This document shows, piece after piece, positions 1 through 8,045 of a stretch of DNA of 47,189 nucleotides. The notes beneath the pieces were generated by a model that searched no databases, was not told the origin of the DNA, and saw only the letters and a list, made by a program, of their open reading frames with translations. The position numbers and the translations under genes were made by a program. This DNA is from a virus. The stretch lies in IMG/VR virus record IMGVR_UViG_3300037071_000750, positions 1 to 47,189 of that record. One strand, written 5' to 3'. Each line of letters begins with the position of its first letter. The stretch's first letter is position 1.

Positions 1-407
1 GTTGCTGTTGGAGTGCGAAGAAACGCAGTTCGTGGTACGCTTCAGGTGCAGACAGATTGCGCGCCTTCATCAGTTCCGCGATTGCGTCTGCGTGCGGCGC
101 TGCATCTGGGTACTGCCCCATGAATGCGTCGTACCGTTCCTGTGCGACGGTACGCTGTTGTGCAACGGTACGGTCAAGTTCCTCGCGCTGCCGTTGCCCA
201 GCGGTGGCTTCATTCACAAGTTGACGGATCGCGGACATCTCAATTGCGTTGCCCGCATCCTTGCCGATGATGTCAGTTGCGTTGATCCCCCGCGCCATCG
301 TCTTCGCAACCATCTCGCGACAGACTGTCAGCGGGTCATTGTTCCATTGTGCGATCAGACCAACACCAAGATTGTACTCCTCACGCGACACACCCAGTTT
401 GGCTGGC
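1..407. repeat. Terminal duplication, left copy
   Basis: This stretch recurs in the same direction at 46780-47186 with mismatches at 53, 95, 137, 164 and 224 only. It lies inside one gene, so it is an overlap of a circular or circularly permuted sequence, not two separate gene copies. Confidence 0.95.
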
Positions 408-913
408 AGTTCCGCGAGTTCCTTCGCAGACGCAATCAACTGCTGCTGACTTGCGATCTGACGGTTCAGCGTCTCTGCCTGTTTCTGGTACGTTACCGCA
501 CTTGCCGCTTGTTTGGAGAGGTTGGACCAGTGTCGTGCTGGCTCACCTTTTGCGGCCATGACACGACCGTCCCGCGTAACGATGTTTCCGTCTTTGTCTG
601 CGAAGAGTGAGCCAACGCGGGTGAACCCTTTTGGGTTGTCGGGGTCGTATCCTGTGGGGGCTGGTGCACGTTGGTCTGGGAGTTGCATCGGGAGCGCAGG
701 TTCTGCGGACGTTCCCTGCGCAGCATTCGTATCACGTTCACCGCCAGCATCACGTCCACCACCAGTATCGTCACCAGCATCAGGTTCGTCAGCATCATCA
801 TACATCTCCGCATCTACGTCCAACATCTCATCGATGCTGTCCATCGGGGTGGGTGCGCCACCTTCGTCATCGATGCCAATGTCAGGTACTTGTCCCGGTC
901 TGCCGTTCACCAT
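1..913 (-). CDS. Scaffolding protein, N-terminal part (cut by window end)
   Basis: This gene lies between portal and major capsid, the usual place of the podovirus scaffold, which directs procapsid assembly and then leaves. The start ATG at 913 follows AGGAG at good spacing. The N-terminus is very acidic (many Asp and Glu, about residues 10-60), followed by a Pro-rich linker and a Gln/Ala/Glu-rich helical part likely to form coiled coil, as in known scaffolds. The frame runs open off the left edge and continues at the right end of the window. Joining the two copies gives about 374 residues. The function rests on position and composition, not on a recognised motif. Confidence 0.75.
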   Translation of the reverse strand, partial: MVNGRPGQVPDIGIDDEGGAPTPMDSIDEMLDVDAEMYDDADEPDAGDDTGGGRDAGGERDTNAAQGTSAEPALPMQLPDQRAPAPTGYDPDNPKGFTRVGSLFADKDGNIVTRDGRVMAAKGEPARHWSNLSKQAASAVTYQKQAETLNRQIASQQQLIASAKELAELPAKLGVSREEYNLGVGLIAQWNNDPLTVCREMVAKTMARGINATDIIGKDAGNAIEMSAIRQLVNEATAGQRQREELDRTVAQQRTVAQERYDAFMGQYPDAAPHADAIAELMKARNLSAPEAYHELRFFALQQQ

Positions 914-922
914 GTCGTGCTC

Positions 923-3250
923 CTACTGTACGCGCGGGGGTGGCTGCCCCTGCGGTGGTTGTGGTGGACCCTGCGGTGCACCCTGTTGCGGTGGCTGTCC
1001 ACCACCATTCTGTTGTGCGACTTGCTGCAACTGATTGAGGATTTCAGGCAGTGGCACACCCTTCGCAATTGCTGCACCGAACTTCTGTCTGATGGGTTCA
1101 GGCAGTTTCTGCAACAGGGCATCGAGTTGCGCGACACCCTGTTGCATCCCACCCCCACCCTGCTGTGGTGGCGCACCTTGCTGTGGTGGTCCACCAGCAG
1201 GAGCACCTGCTTCCGGCGCAGGCGCTGCACCTTGCTGCTGCATGCCGATCTGTTGTTCGATCGCACCAAGGATCAGTTTCCAGTCCGCAGGATCGAGATC
1301 CAACTCATCGCTGTACGCGCGTGCGAACAGTTTCAGTGTGACGTAGAATGCGAGAGGGTTGTTGGCACCAAACTGCCCCAACACCTGGCCGATCTCACGT
1401 GCCTGTGCCTTGCGTGTCTTGGATGTCGGCTTCAGTGACGATCCACCGGTGACAACCAAACTGTAACTGTCCTGTGCCTCACGCGCAGACATGTTGGGTG
1501 GCCAATTCGCAGCCTCTTCTGCACCAATGAGTTTGGCAACCTCATCCTGCGTCATGAATTGCAGACACGTGCACAGGATTGCGTATCCAACGCGTCCGAT
1601 CAACTCCTCGATGGCGTCGATCTTCTCATCCAGACGCTGTTGCGTACTGCTCTCGTATGTGTCAATCGCACGGTTCGTCGTGTTTGTACGAAATTCGACA
1701 TTTCGTAGCACAGCGGACACCCCCGACACACGATCAATCGCTTCGAGAGTTTGGCGCTTGTCAAATAGCTGCGAGTACTCCTGCGACGGCACCGGAGGCG
1801 AGGACAGTACATCACCGATCTTCATCCCTTCAGGTATGTCGATGGTGATGATCTCACTGCCAACGACTGGTTTGATCAGTCCCATGATGGAGGACTCATC
1901 ACTGACTGCGCGTTTGTTGACAACGATCTGGTTAGACACACGCCAACGCATGCGGCTGACCTGACTGTTGATCAGGTTGAGTTCGTCCTGCTGATCCAGG
2001 TAGTACGACACCTCACCCTTCGCATCAACGTCTTCGGGATCAGTGTGGAACGCCAGTGGGAATTGCATGAAGAAGTCGTCCAGACCGTACGGGTCATCCC
2101 ACACCCAGATCGGCCACTTCCAGTCGTTCTCTGCGTACATCAGAATGCGGCGCGTGGTCTTGTCCCACACACGCCAGACAAAGGTGCGCTGTGCACGCCT
2201 GTAGGAGCGCTCGTCTTCGTACCCATAGGATGAGTACGCGTTGTCGTCATCGTACGCGAACAGGTTGAAGTTGAGGATGTCTTCGTCGTGACCAGCCATG
2301 TTGGACTCGCCACTCGCATCCCGCTTCAACACGTGTGTGGGTTTGTACAGCGATGCGTACTGACCAGTCTCTGGGTCTTTTGTACGATACACCGCATTGA
2401 TAAAGGACGTATCGATGACATCATGTACCATGATCCATTTCGCGTCCGAGAGGTCAGGGAGGGTCGCATCTGGATCACGGATGATGTCTTTAGGATGGAC
2501 CGCACGCGTCCACGGACCAGCAGGTTGCAGGAGGTCGATTGTGTCGTCCATCGCTTGCAGTTGGCCTTCGAGTTCGCGGACTTCCTTCTGATCTTTGGCG
2601 GTTTCGAGTTTGCGTGCAATTGCGTCAATCTGCTGCATCGCTGCATCACTGGACATCTCCTTCTTGGTGTATCCAACTTCGATGTAGCTGATGTTCATCA
2701 GAGTGGTGCGCACAACGCTCACCCGTGCCTTCGGCTTCAGGTTCACGCCGGGAGGTGTGCGTTTCTGGAGCAATGTGCGCACCAACTTCTGTGCAGCAAC
2801 GGCGAATGTGCGTTGTTCGTCACCTTTGTTGGAGAACACCGACACATCTGGGTTCTTGGCGTAGATCGCAGGGACGATGGACGACACATTACTGAACACA
2901 ACGTTTTCGGTGCGTGAAAATGGACCTCCGGTGAGTTCAGCCTCCGGGCCAAGTGACGGAGCATCGGGATTGTCCCTGTTTCGCTTGTTGGTTTGGTCAT
3001 TCTTGTAGTATGCGACGCACTCATCCCAACTGTCGTGTGTGCCTTTCGACTTCAGTTTGGCAACTGCCTGATCGAAGCGTGATTTCCACAAACTGCCAGT
3101 GGATTTGGACACAGGTACACGCGCTTCTGGGTACTTCTTGTAAATCGGACCAGTTGGTGCAGCATCCGCACCCTCAACAGGCGGTGCAGCGCCAACTTGC
3201 ATGTCGCCTTCTGCAATCGTCTGGTCAACTGGTGACGGTTTCTTAGCCAT
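923..3250 (-). CDS. Portal (head-tail connector) protein
   Basis: This is the portal, the dodecameric ring through which DNA enters and leaves the capsid. The 775-residue product is longer than the T7 portal (about 536). Its N-terminal 50 residues are Pro/Ala-rich, the middle is a typical portal wing and stem region with many Trp and Tyr, and the C-terminal 130 residues are Gln/Pro/Gly-rich low complexity (repeats of QQGAPP type). The start codon overlaps the 3' end of terL by 8 bases, and scaffold and capsid genes follow. The identification rests on the terL-portal-scaffold-capsid order, the size and the general character. The Gln/Pro tail is probably disordered and faces the capsid interior or the core. 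Confidence 0.85.
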   Translation of the reverse strand: MAKKPSPVDQTIAEGDMQVGAAPPVEGADAAPTGPIYKKYPEARVPVSKSTGSLWKSRFDQAVAKLKSKGTHDSWDECVAYYKNDQTNKRNRDNPDAPSLGPEAELTGGPFSRTENVVFSNVSSIVPAIYAKNPDVSVFSNKGDEQRTFAVAAQKLVRTLLQKRTPPGVNLKPKARVSVVRTTLMNISYIEVGYTKKEMSSDAAMQQIDAIARKLETAKDQKEVRELEGQLQAMDDTIDLLQPAGPWTRAVHPKDIIRDPDATLPDLSDAKWIMVHDVIDTSFINAVYRTKDPETGQYASLYKPTHVLKRDASGESNMAGHDEDILNFNLFAYDDDNAYSSYGYEDERSYRRAQRTFVWRVWDKTTRRILMYAENDWKWPIWVWDDPYGLDDFFMQFPLAFHTDPEDVDAKGEVSYYLDQQDELNLINSQVSRMRWRVSNQIVVNKRAVSDESSIMGLIKPVVGSEIITIDIPEGMKIGDVLSSPPVPSQEYSQLFDKRQTLEAIDRVSGVSAVLRNVEFRTNTTNRAIDTYESSTQQRLDEKIDAIEELIGRVGYAILCTCLQFMTQDEVAKLIGAEEAANWPPNMSAREAQDSYSLVVTGGSSLKPTSKTRKAQAREIGQVLGQFGANNPLAFYVTLKLFARAYSDELDLDPADWKLILGAIEQQIGMQQQGAAPAPEAGAPAGGPPQQGAPPQQGGGGMQQGVAQLDALLQKLPEPIRQKFGAAIAKGVPLPEILNQLQQVAQQNGGGQPPQQGAPQGPPQPPQGQPPPRVQ

Positions 3251-4790
3251 ATCGCGGTTTCCGCGTGTCAGGTGCGTGATCGTACGTCTGCCAACTCATG
3301 TACGCAGGTACAGCTTCTTCCATGCGCAGAATGTCACCAACTTGTGGTGCATCACTCAGCATGTACTTGATCGTGTCGAGGCTGTGGTCATCTTTGTCAA
3401 CAGGTTCGTCCTGTGGTACGTCGTGCGAGTCTCGTTTCCACATGTAAGACGACATCTCGTCAGCAATAAATGGCAGTTTGTCAGAGACGAACAGCATTGG
3501 AGAATGAGTGTCACCAGAATAGGGATGTCGCGTACCCGATTGCACTGTGAGATATGACTGCACTTTAATGATGCCATTAAGGATGTCATTATTGCCACGG
3601 CGAAGTCGGATCTTCCCGTAATCCCAAAAGAGGTCAGGAGTTGATTTACCAACGGTGGAAGCAGTAGCGCGAAATCGTCTGAAAACGGATGGATCGGCAT
3701 AGATGTAGTCATCAGGGACACCGTAGTGCGCACGGAGTTTGTTGATGTGCGCAGCTTGGAGTTTGATGTCATATTCCTTCTGATGGAACCCGTCCACAAT
3801 GTGCAGTTTGTGGTACGGATCAACAAATCCGAGGAGGTAGCAGGATTGTGACGCAACGCCAAAGTCATAGCCTTCAACCCAGTTGGGTGTGTACTGCCGT
3901 CCGCGCGTGAGATCATCGAGATAGTTCAGCATGTCGCCCTGTGTGATGACGTGCACCATGTCGGACCACTGCGGATAGATCAGTCCTTCGTACGATGCCC
4001 ATTTGCCCATCAGGTAGCGGTCGAACATCTGCCCCTGATACGTGGACTCCAACGTGTTGATGTACTTCTCAGACAGGTTGCGGTAGTTGGCGTGCGTTGG
4101 TGCTTCGAACAACTCCAACATCAGATCAGGTTTGCCATCAACCAAGATCGGCACACGATTGCGGTCACGTCTGCACAACAGATCATCAGTGATGATGCCG
4201 CGCTCCTGATACATCTTCAGCGGACGCACCAAACGTTTGTACACCCATCCAGCAGATGGATTGCACGACAACATCAGGAACTGCGGACCACTCTTCGGCA
4301 TCGTGGGATCGAAGCCACGATAGATGGCGTTGCCACGCAAGCGGCCAAGTAGATCGTAGAAGTCTTTCTCGCTGATCTCTGGGTCTTCGATCTGGTCCAC
4401 CACAATGAAGTCGTACGTGGCAGACAGTTGGTTGGATGTGGACTGTTCGACACTCTTGCCCTGTTGGCTGATGTACCTGAAGTTGCATGCGGACCCATTG
4501 GCAAATGTCGCAGTGTTGTCGCTGTTCTTCGATGTCGGGAAGGAGACGATCTGTTTCACGGGACACCATTTCTTGAACTCCTTGCGGATGGTGTCATTCA
4601 GCTTCGGGAACGTGGCACGTGCAATGAGACCGTTGCAGCCGGGGTACTCATTGATGATGCGGATGGCCTTGACGCACATTGCTGCGGTCTTGCCATTGCC
4701 GAAGCCGCCACCAAACAGTTGGATGGTTGCACGCGATGCAAGGAACTGCTGGTGCACGCTGTTCTCTTCGATGATGTATTCACGCCCCAT
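3243..4790 (-). CDS. terL: Large terminase subunit, DNA packaging ATPase/nuclease
   Basis: This is the packaging motor and headful or end-cutting nuclease. The 515 residues are a usual length. Walker A GGGFGNGKT lies at residues 27-35. The Walker B stretch is FIVVDQIED, with Gln where most terminases have the catalytic Glu. A C-terminal RNase H-like nuclease domain shows Asp residues in GYDFGV, YADPS and KDDHSLD. The start overlaps the 3' end of the small terminase gene by 11 bases, so translation is probably coupled. The part that encodes the nuclease domain (about 3480-3720) is richer in A+T than its flanks. The call is firm. Confidence 0.93.
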   Translation of the reverse strand: MGREYIIEENSVHQQFLASRATIQLFGGGFGNGKTAAMCVKAIRIINEYPGCNGLIARATFPKLNDTIRKEFKKWCPVKQIVSFPTSKNSDNTATFANGSACNFRYISQQGKSVEQSTSNQLSATYDFIVVDQIEDPEISEKDFYDLLGRLRGNAIYRGFDPTMPKSGPQFLMLSCNPSAGWVYKRLVRPLKMYQERGIITDDLLCRRDRNRVPILVDGKPDLMLELFEAPTHANYRNLSEKYINTLESTYQGQMFDRYLMGKWASYEGLIYPQWSDMVHVITQGDMLNYLDDLTRGRQYTPNWVEGYDFGVASQSCYLLGFVDPYHKLHIVDGFHQKEYDIKLQAAHINKLRAHYGVPDDYIYADPSVFRRFRATASTVGKSTPDLFWDYGKIRLRRGNNDILNGIIKVQSYLTVQSGTRHPYSGDTHSPMLFVSDKLPFIADEMSSYMWKRDSHDVPQDEPVDKDDHSLDTIKYMLSDAPQVGDILRMEEAVPAYMSWQTYDHAPDTRKPRYG

Positions 4791-5430
4791 TGTTCATCCT
4801 CATGCTGGGGATGTTGGGACGTTCCTGTTCGCGCACCACGCGGATCACAAGATGATCGTCACTGGACTTGCCCATCGCAATGACGACAGATGCATGGTCT
4901 GCGGGACGGTGGCCACTGCGATCAAGGATGTCCTTGGCAGCTTCCATGCGCATCACCTTGGAACTGTCGTCCAGTGAGCCAACGATGATGTGTGCGGCCT
5001 TCACCGCATGTTGCGCGATGACACCGTGCGCCGACGCGGTATACGCTGCATTGACACCTGCAACGAGTGCATCGTGCATGCGGCTGTATTCTTCAAGATC
5101 CCGCACGATGCACACTTCATCAGGTGTGCAATTACACTGTAGGGCAATCTCATCATCGGGCAAACCCCACAATGTGTACACGAGTACATTGTTGATGACA
5201 GCCATCTGCTGCGCGTTGAGTGTGAGATCAAGGATGGACCTGCGTGAGAGGGGGGCGATGGTGACCGGTTGAGAGGAGGGTATCGAGGGGCCAACAGAGT
5301 CACCATCGCTTTCGACTTCGCTGATTGAGGGGTCGCTTCCGACGGGGATCGGTTGGCGGGTCAGCGGGTCGATCAGTGTACCATCCGCGAGACGGATGAG
5401 GCGCACACCGATTTCGGGTCTGTCACTCAT
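4780..5430 (-). CDS. Probable small terminase subunit
   Basis: The gene encodes 216 residues directly upstream of terL and overlaps its start by 11 bases, the usual arrangement for the DNA-recognition subunit of the packaging motor. The first 70 residues are Pro/Ser-rich. From about residue 73 there is a helix-turn-helix-like stretch (MAVINNVLVY..WGLPDDEIALQCNCTPDEV) of the kind that opens many small terminases. A helical middle part follows, which could form the oligomer core, and a charged tail. The call is by position plus the helix-turn-helix-like pattern; sequence alone would not prove it. The start ATG overlaps the stop of the preceding 51-residue gene. Confidence 0.72.
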   Translation of the reverse strand: MSDRPEIGVRLIRLADGTLIDPLTRQPIPVGSDPSISEVESDGDSVGPSIPSSQPVTIAPLSRRSILDLTLNAQQMAVINNVLVYTLWGLPDDEIALQCNCTPDEVCIVRDLEEYSRMHDALVAGVNAAYTASAHGVIAQHAVKAAHIIVGSLDDSSKVMRMEAAKDILDRSGHRPADHASVVIAMGKSSDDHLVIRVVREQERPNIPSMRMNNGA

Positions 5431-5582
5431 GGTACAGGCACGTACGCAGGATTGGCAGACGGTGAGCCGGGACGTGTCTTCGCGGTGATGCCGGTCTTCA
5501 CCAAATCTTCAGGCGGGATGACATGCAACTCCACGATCACACCGATGGGGCTGTTGCCAGATTTGTCAGTCACGGTTGCCAT
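5427..5582 (-). CDS. Small protein, unknown (51 aa)
   Basis: This is a 51-residue gene starting at ATG 5582 with AAGGAG eight bases upstream. Its TGA overlaps the ATG of the small terminase gene by four bases. The product begins MATVTDKSGN and has a short beta-strand-like middle and a Pro-rich C-terminus. No family is recognised. The strong ribosome binding site and the exact ATGA junction argue that it is real. It is co-transcribed with the packaging genes and could be a head or packaging accessory. Confidence 0.6.
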   Translation of the reverse strand: MATVTDKSGNSPIGVIVELHVIPPEDLVKTGITAKTRPGSPSANPAYVPVP

Positions 5583-5593
5583 GTGTGCACTCC

Positions 5594-6346
5594 TTACGGG
5601 ACGCGCGGTAGTTTGTGCGGACCCAGTGGCATTCTGCGTGTGCCTGCACCCGGCATGCGTTCAATGCCCGGTGTCACATCCTGCATGTGTTTGATCTCAC
5701 CTTCATTGAAGAAGCGATCCATTGCGAAGTTGTCAGGTGCGTCAGGTGCGCCACGCATGGAGGTGTCTGCGGGAGGTGGCACGTCAGCAGGGTTGTATTC
5801 CAACAGACGCTGATCACCGGGCTTGTTCAGCAGATTGCCACCGACATCATTCGGGACACGCTGCAACGGCACTTCAGTTGGAGGCTGCATCCCTTCCATC
5901 GATGGCAGTCTGATGCCACTCTCACCGGGCGGCAGTTCATTCGCACCACCGACACCACGCTGCGCAATGAGACGCTGCAACAGCAGTGAGGTGATCAGAC
6001 CTTCGATGCCTGGACCTTCTGCGGCTGGCACATTGGGTGATGCAGTCAGCGGATCGTCCTTGGTGCGGTCAGGTGAGTTGGGATGCATGGGCGATGGGCG
6101 GTCGCGAGGAGTTGGCACGTTCTTGCGGCCGCCACCACCACCACCCTTCGATTTGGACTTCGCAGGGCGATCAGGCTCAGTCTTCATTGCAGTGGATGTA
6201 CGCGGGTTGGGGTTCTTGCCACTCTTCACATTGGCTTTGCGTGCAGCACGATCGCGCGCTTCCTGTTGTGCATCACCGCGGTTGACGTTGCCACGGCCAC
6301 GCAACTCACTGCGTATGCTGTCATCGAATGTCCCACGTGCGACCAT
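5594..6346 (-). CDS. Basic low-complexity virion-region protein, unknown
   Basis: The product is 250 residues from ATG 6346, chosen because it overlaps the upstream stop (ATGA) and has AAGG nine bases before it. The N-terminal half is strongly basic and rich in Arg, Lys, Gly and Pro, with a run of six glycines near residue 70. The C-terminal half is Pro/Gly-rich with a short hydrophobic stretch (GLITSLLLQRLIAQRG). No domain is recognised. Its position at the start of the late operon, just before the terminase genes, suggests a structural or packaging role, but this is inference. Confidence 0.6.
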   Translation of the reverse strand: MVARGTFDDSIRSELRGRGNVNRGDAQQEARDRAARKANVKSGKNPNPRTSTAMKTEPDRPAKSKSKGGGGGGRKNVPTPRDRPSPMHPNSPDRTKDDPLTASPNVPAAEGPGIEGLITSLLLQRLIAQRGVGGANELPPGESGIRLPSMEGMQPPTEVPLQRVPNDVGGNLLNKPGDQRLLEYNPADVPPPADTSMRGAPDAPDNFAMDRFFNEGEIKHMQDVTPGIERMPGAGTRRMPLGPHKLPRVP

Positions 6347-6774
6347 CACAGACCACCTTTCCCGCCACCGCCATTGCCACCCTTGTCCACTGGCCATGTC
6401 GGTCTGTTGTTGAAGCTGATGTCCTGTTGCAATGCAGTCTGGTCAGCGACAGTCACGTTGCGGTTGATTGCGTAGTGGGTGACGACAGGACGCACACCAC
6501 CAGTGGAGGCGGGATGGGTTGGATCTTGTGCAGCGATCCAGCGACCGGGTGCCTGTGCCAGTGTGCCGACGGTGCCAGTGACGAATGCCTTGATCACTTG
6601 GTTGTATCCGTATCGGCCCCAGTTGCGGATCGACATGCCGAAGCCACGGCGCACGTTCTGACTGTCGATGCGGATGTACTGTTCACCGTACACTTGGTTG
6701 AACAGACCAGACCATCCAGCGACTGGCAGGACGACACCTGTACCGGATGCTGTCCAGATTGGCTTGTTGGTCAT
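6346..6774 (-). CDS. Late-operon protein, unknown (142 aa)
   Basis: The product is 142 residues. The start at ATG 6774 is preferred over an in-frame GTG six bases upstream because AAGGAG sits eight bases before the ATG. The protein is rich in Gly, Trp and aromatic residues and looks beta-rich; it ends in a Gly-rich tail (GGNGGGGKGGL). No family is recognised. It lies second in the leftward late operon, overlapping its neighbours by one and a few bases. It could be a minor virion component. Confidence 0.6.
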   Translation of the reverse strand: MTNKPIWTASGTGVVLPVAGWSGLFNQVYGEQYIRIDSQNVRRGFGMSIRNWGRYGYNQVIKAFVTGTVGTLAQAPGRWIAAQDPTHPASTGGVRPVVTHYAINRNVTVADQTALQQDISFNNRPTWPVDKGGNGGGGKGGL

Positions 6775-6776
6775 GA

Positions 6777-7064
6777 TCACAACTCCTTGTCAGTGGGGAC
6801 CGCGTTCTCTGCGGTGTTGGGTTCATGTGGATCATCAGGGTCAGCAGGTTCAGTGTACACGGATGTCTGGTGTTCGCGTGCTGATGCGATGTCAGTCTCA
6901 ACCAGCATGTCGATCACACTGCCATCAGGTGCAGTGACAGTGGCAGCATCGACGGTGGTGGCTTCAGGTGCATCATCGATGAGTTCTTGGATTGCAGCCA
7001 TGAAGTCATCAACCTCAGTGCCGTCATCGACACTGAAGATCAAGCCAAGGGTGTAGGTTGCCAT
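6777..7064 (-). CDS. First gene of the leftward late operon, unknown acidic protein (95 aa)
   Basis: The product is 95 residues from ATG 7064 with GGAG upstream (GAGGAGACC). It is very acidic (Asp, Glu) and poor in Lys/Arg, with a short beta-like N-terminus (MATYTLGLIFSVDDG) and then a helical part. No family is recognised. As the first gene after the control region it is likely read early in the late programme. A perfect 7-base-pair hairpin at 7084-7100 lies in its leader just ahead of the ribosome binding site. Confidence 0.6.
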   Translation of the reverse strand: MATYTLGLIFSVDDGTEVDDFMAAIQELIDDAPEATTVDAATVTAPDGSVIDMLVETDIASAREHQTSVYTEPADPDDPHEPNTAENAVPTDKEL

Positions 7065-7083
7065 GTGCAGGGTCTCCTCAAGT

Positions 7084-7100
7084 GGGGGCAGCATGCCCCC
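7084..7100 (-). promoter_or_regulatory. Hairpin in leader of late operon
   Basis: A perfect GGGGGCA / TGCCCCC stem with a three-base loop lies 20-36 bases upstream of ATG 7064, directly before the GAGGAG site. It has no T-run, so it is more likely a leader structure affecting translation or mRNA stability than a terminator. It can form on either strand. Confidence 0.5.
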
Positions 7101-7422
7101 GAAAGTCCGGCAGGGGCGGTCATCTGTGTCATCTGTTGTGGTCTGCGGACATCTGCATATATATAGAGCGTGGTCATATCGTGAACGTGCGGGGGATTGT
7201 TGTGCAGGATCAGGGGGTTACATGGTTGTGTTCTCCATGTGTTCTGGAGGCGGATGCGTGCACGGTACTCCTAGTGGGTGGAGTTGACAAGCGGTACCAC
7301 ATGTAGTAGGGGTGGCAGCACAGTCTTCATCCGGCTGTTGTTGCAGTGTCTCAACGCCCCTCGCATGTGGTCCTTTGCAGTTGGATCATGTGCGGGGGGC
7401 TTTGTTTTGTGCAATTGGGACA

Positions 7423-7436
7423 GGTACTTGCGTACC
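7423..7436. promoter_or_regulatory. Palindrome GTAC-TTGC-GTAC in control region
   Basis: Five-base arms GGTAC / GTACC flank TTGC. This is a member of the genome-wide GTAC-N4-GTAC family and lies in non-coding DNA midway between the two divergent units, so it could act on either as an operator. Confidence 0.5.
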
Positions 7437-7687
7437 GATGTTGCATGTACCGCGCGAACGGGGGAGTGTGGGGAGTTCGATCCCACCCACCCACCGCATT
7501 GTACCCCGCGCAAGTATCCGTTTGGAAATGGCGGGGGAGTGGCAGTACAGTGCAAGTACAGTGCAAGCAACGCACAGTATAGGGCAGCCGCGCACAGTAC
7601 ATGCCATTCGAAGGCGGCACATATACTGCTGTTTTTACATGCACTATACTTTGGCCGCGTGCATGGTGTGCGGGCAGCGGCGCATCC

Positions 7688-7701
7688 TGTATATGAATAC
7701 A
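7688..7701. promoter_or_regulatory. Palindrome TGTAT-ATGA-ATACA in control region
   Basis: Perfect five-base arms flank the spacer ATGA, the commonest spacer of this palindrome family. It lies in non-coding DNA, about 140 bases upstream of the -35 box at 7830. Confidence 0.5.
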
Positions 7702-7757
7702 AGCCCGGTCATACACGCATGCCATTACTGTGCACGCTACTGCAACGTTGCTGCGCT

Positions 7758-7771
7758 TGTACTTACATACA
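7758..7771. promoter_or_regulatory. Near-palindrome TGTAC-TTAC-ATACA
   Basis: This is a variant of the same palindrome family with one arm GTAC and the other ATAC. It sits about 60 bases upstream of the -35 box of the rightward promoter, a position suitable for control. Confidence 0.35.
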
Positions 7772-7829
7772 CTGTGAACACTGTAACACCGCATGCATCA
7801 TGACAGTACTTGACAAGGTGCTACACCCA

Positions 7830-7858
7830 TTGACTTGTGCATGAATGTGTGCTATACT
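7830..7858 (+). promoter_or_regulatory. Sigma-70 promoter of the first early gene
   Basis: TTGACT (7830-7835), a 17-base spacer and TATACT (7853-7858) form a near-consensus host promoter. The spacer ends TGTGC, close to the TGTGG of the promoters at 9403 and 14626. Transcription would start near 7865. A TGAGGT/ACCTCA hairpin at 7885-7903 lies early in the leader. Confidence 0.8.
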
Positions 7859-7991
7859 TGTCTTTCGTTAGTGCATTGGTTGTCTGAGGTTTCCACCACC
7901 TCACCGGCCCGTTCTGTCCGCCATCGTGAATAGGTCAAGTAATCGCGCGCATCCATCGCGTGCGAATAGTGTTGACCATGTAATGGACTAC

Positions 7992-8013
7992 CTGTTGTAC
8001 ATGGGTACAACAG
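7992..8013. promoter_or_regulatory. Extended palindrome in leader of first early gene
   Basis: Nine-base perfect arms CTGTTGTAC / GTACAACAG surround ATGG, the longest member of the palindrome family. It lies in the leader, 33 bases before ATG 8046. As DNA it could bind a dimeric repressor. As RNA it would form a nine-pair hairpin with a four-base loop. Confidence 0.6.
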
Positions 8014-8045
8014 TATCAAACACTGCAACCAAAAAGGTTACTGCA

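Larger units (their letters stand above)
7065..8045. other. Divergent control region without recognisable genes
   Basis: This 980-base stretch separates the leftward late operon from the rightward early unit. Reading frames here are short, overlap each other on both strands and lack ribosome binding sites. It holds a sigma-70 promoter for the rightward unit (7830-7858), three palindromes of the TGTAY-N4-RTACA family (7423, 7688, 7758) plus an extended one (7992), a copy of the GGTGCTACACYCA motif (7817-7829) and short tandem repeats (AGTACAGTGCAA and its variants around 7545-7600). A leftward promoter for the late operon must lie here or be phage-activated. I see only an AT run (TATATATA at 7157-7164) without a good -35, so it cannot be assigned. 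Confidence 0.6.

Noticed and set aside
2-610. Plus-strand reading frame opposite the scaffold gene
   Set aside because: It is the mirror of a well-supported minus-strand gene and is Cys/Arg/Leu-rich without a start signal.
7436-7505. Possible tRNA gene (GGGGAGTTCGATCCCACC looks like a T-arm)
   Set aside because: The T-loop has the wrong length for a five-pair stem, and no acceptor stem, D-arm or anticodon arm can be built around it.
7810-7827. Extra promoter TTGACA..TACACC
   Set aside because: The spacer is only six bases, far too short for sigma-70; treated as part of the 13-mer motif instead.
7271-7844. Long overlapping reading frames in the control region on both strands
   Set aside because: There are no ribosome binding sites, unlikely Cys/His-rich composition and frames open on several strands at once; no protein-like pattern.
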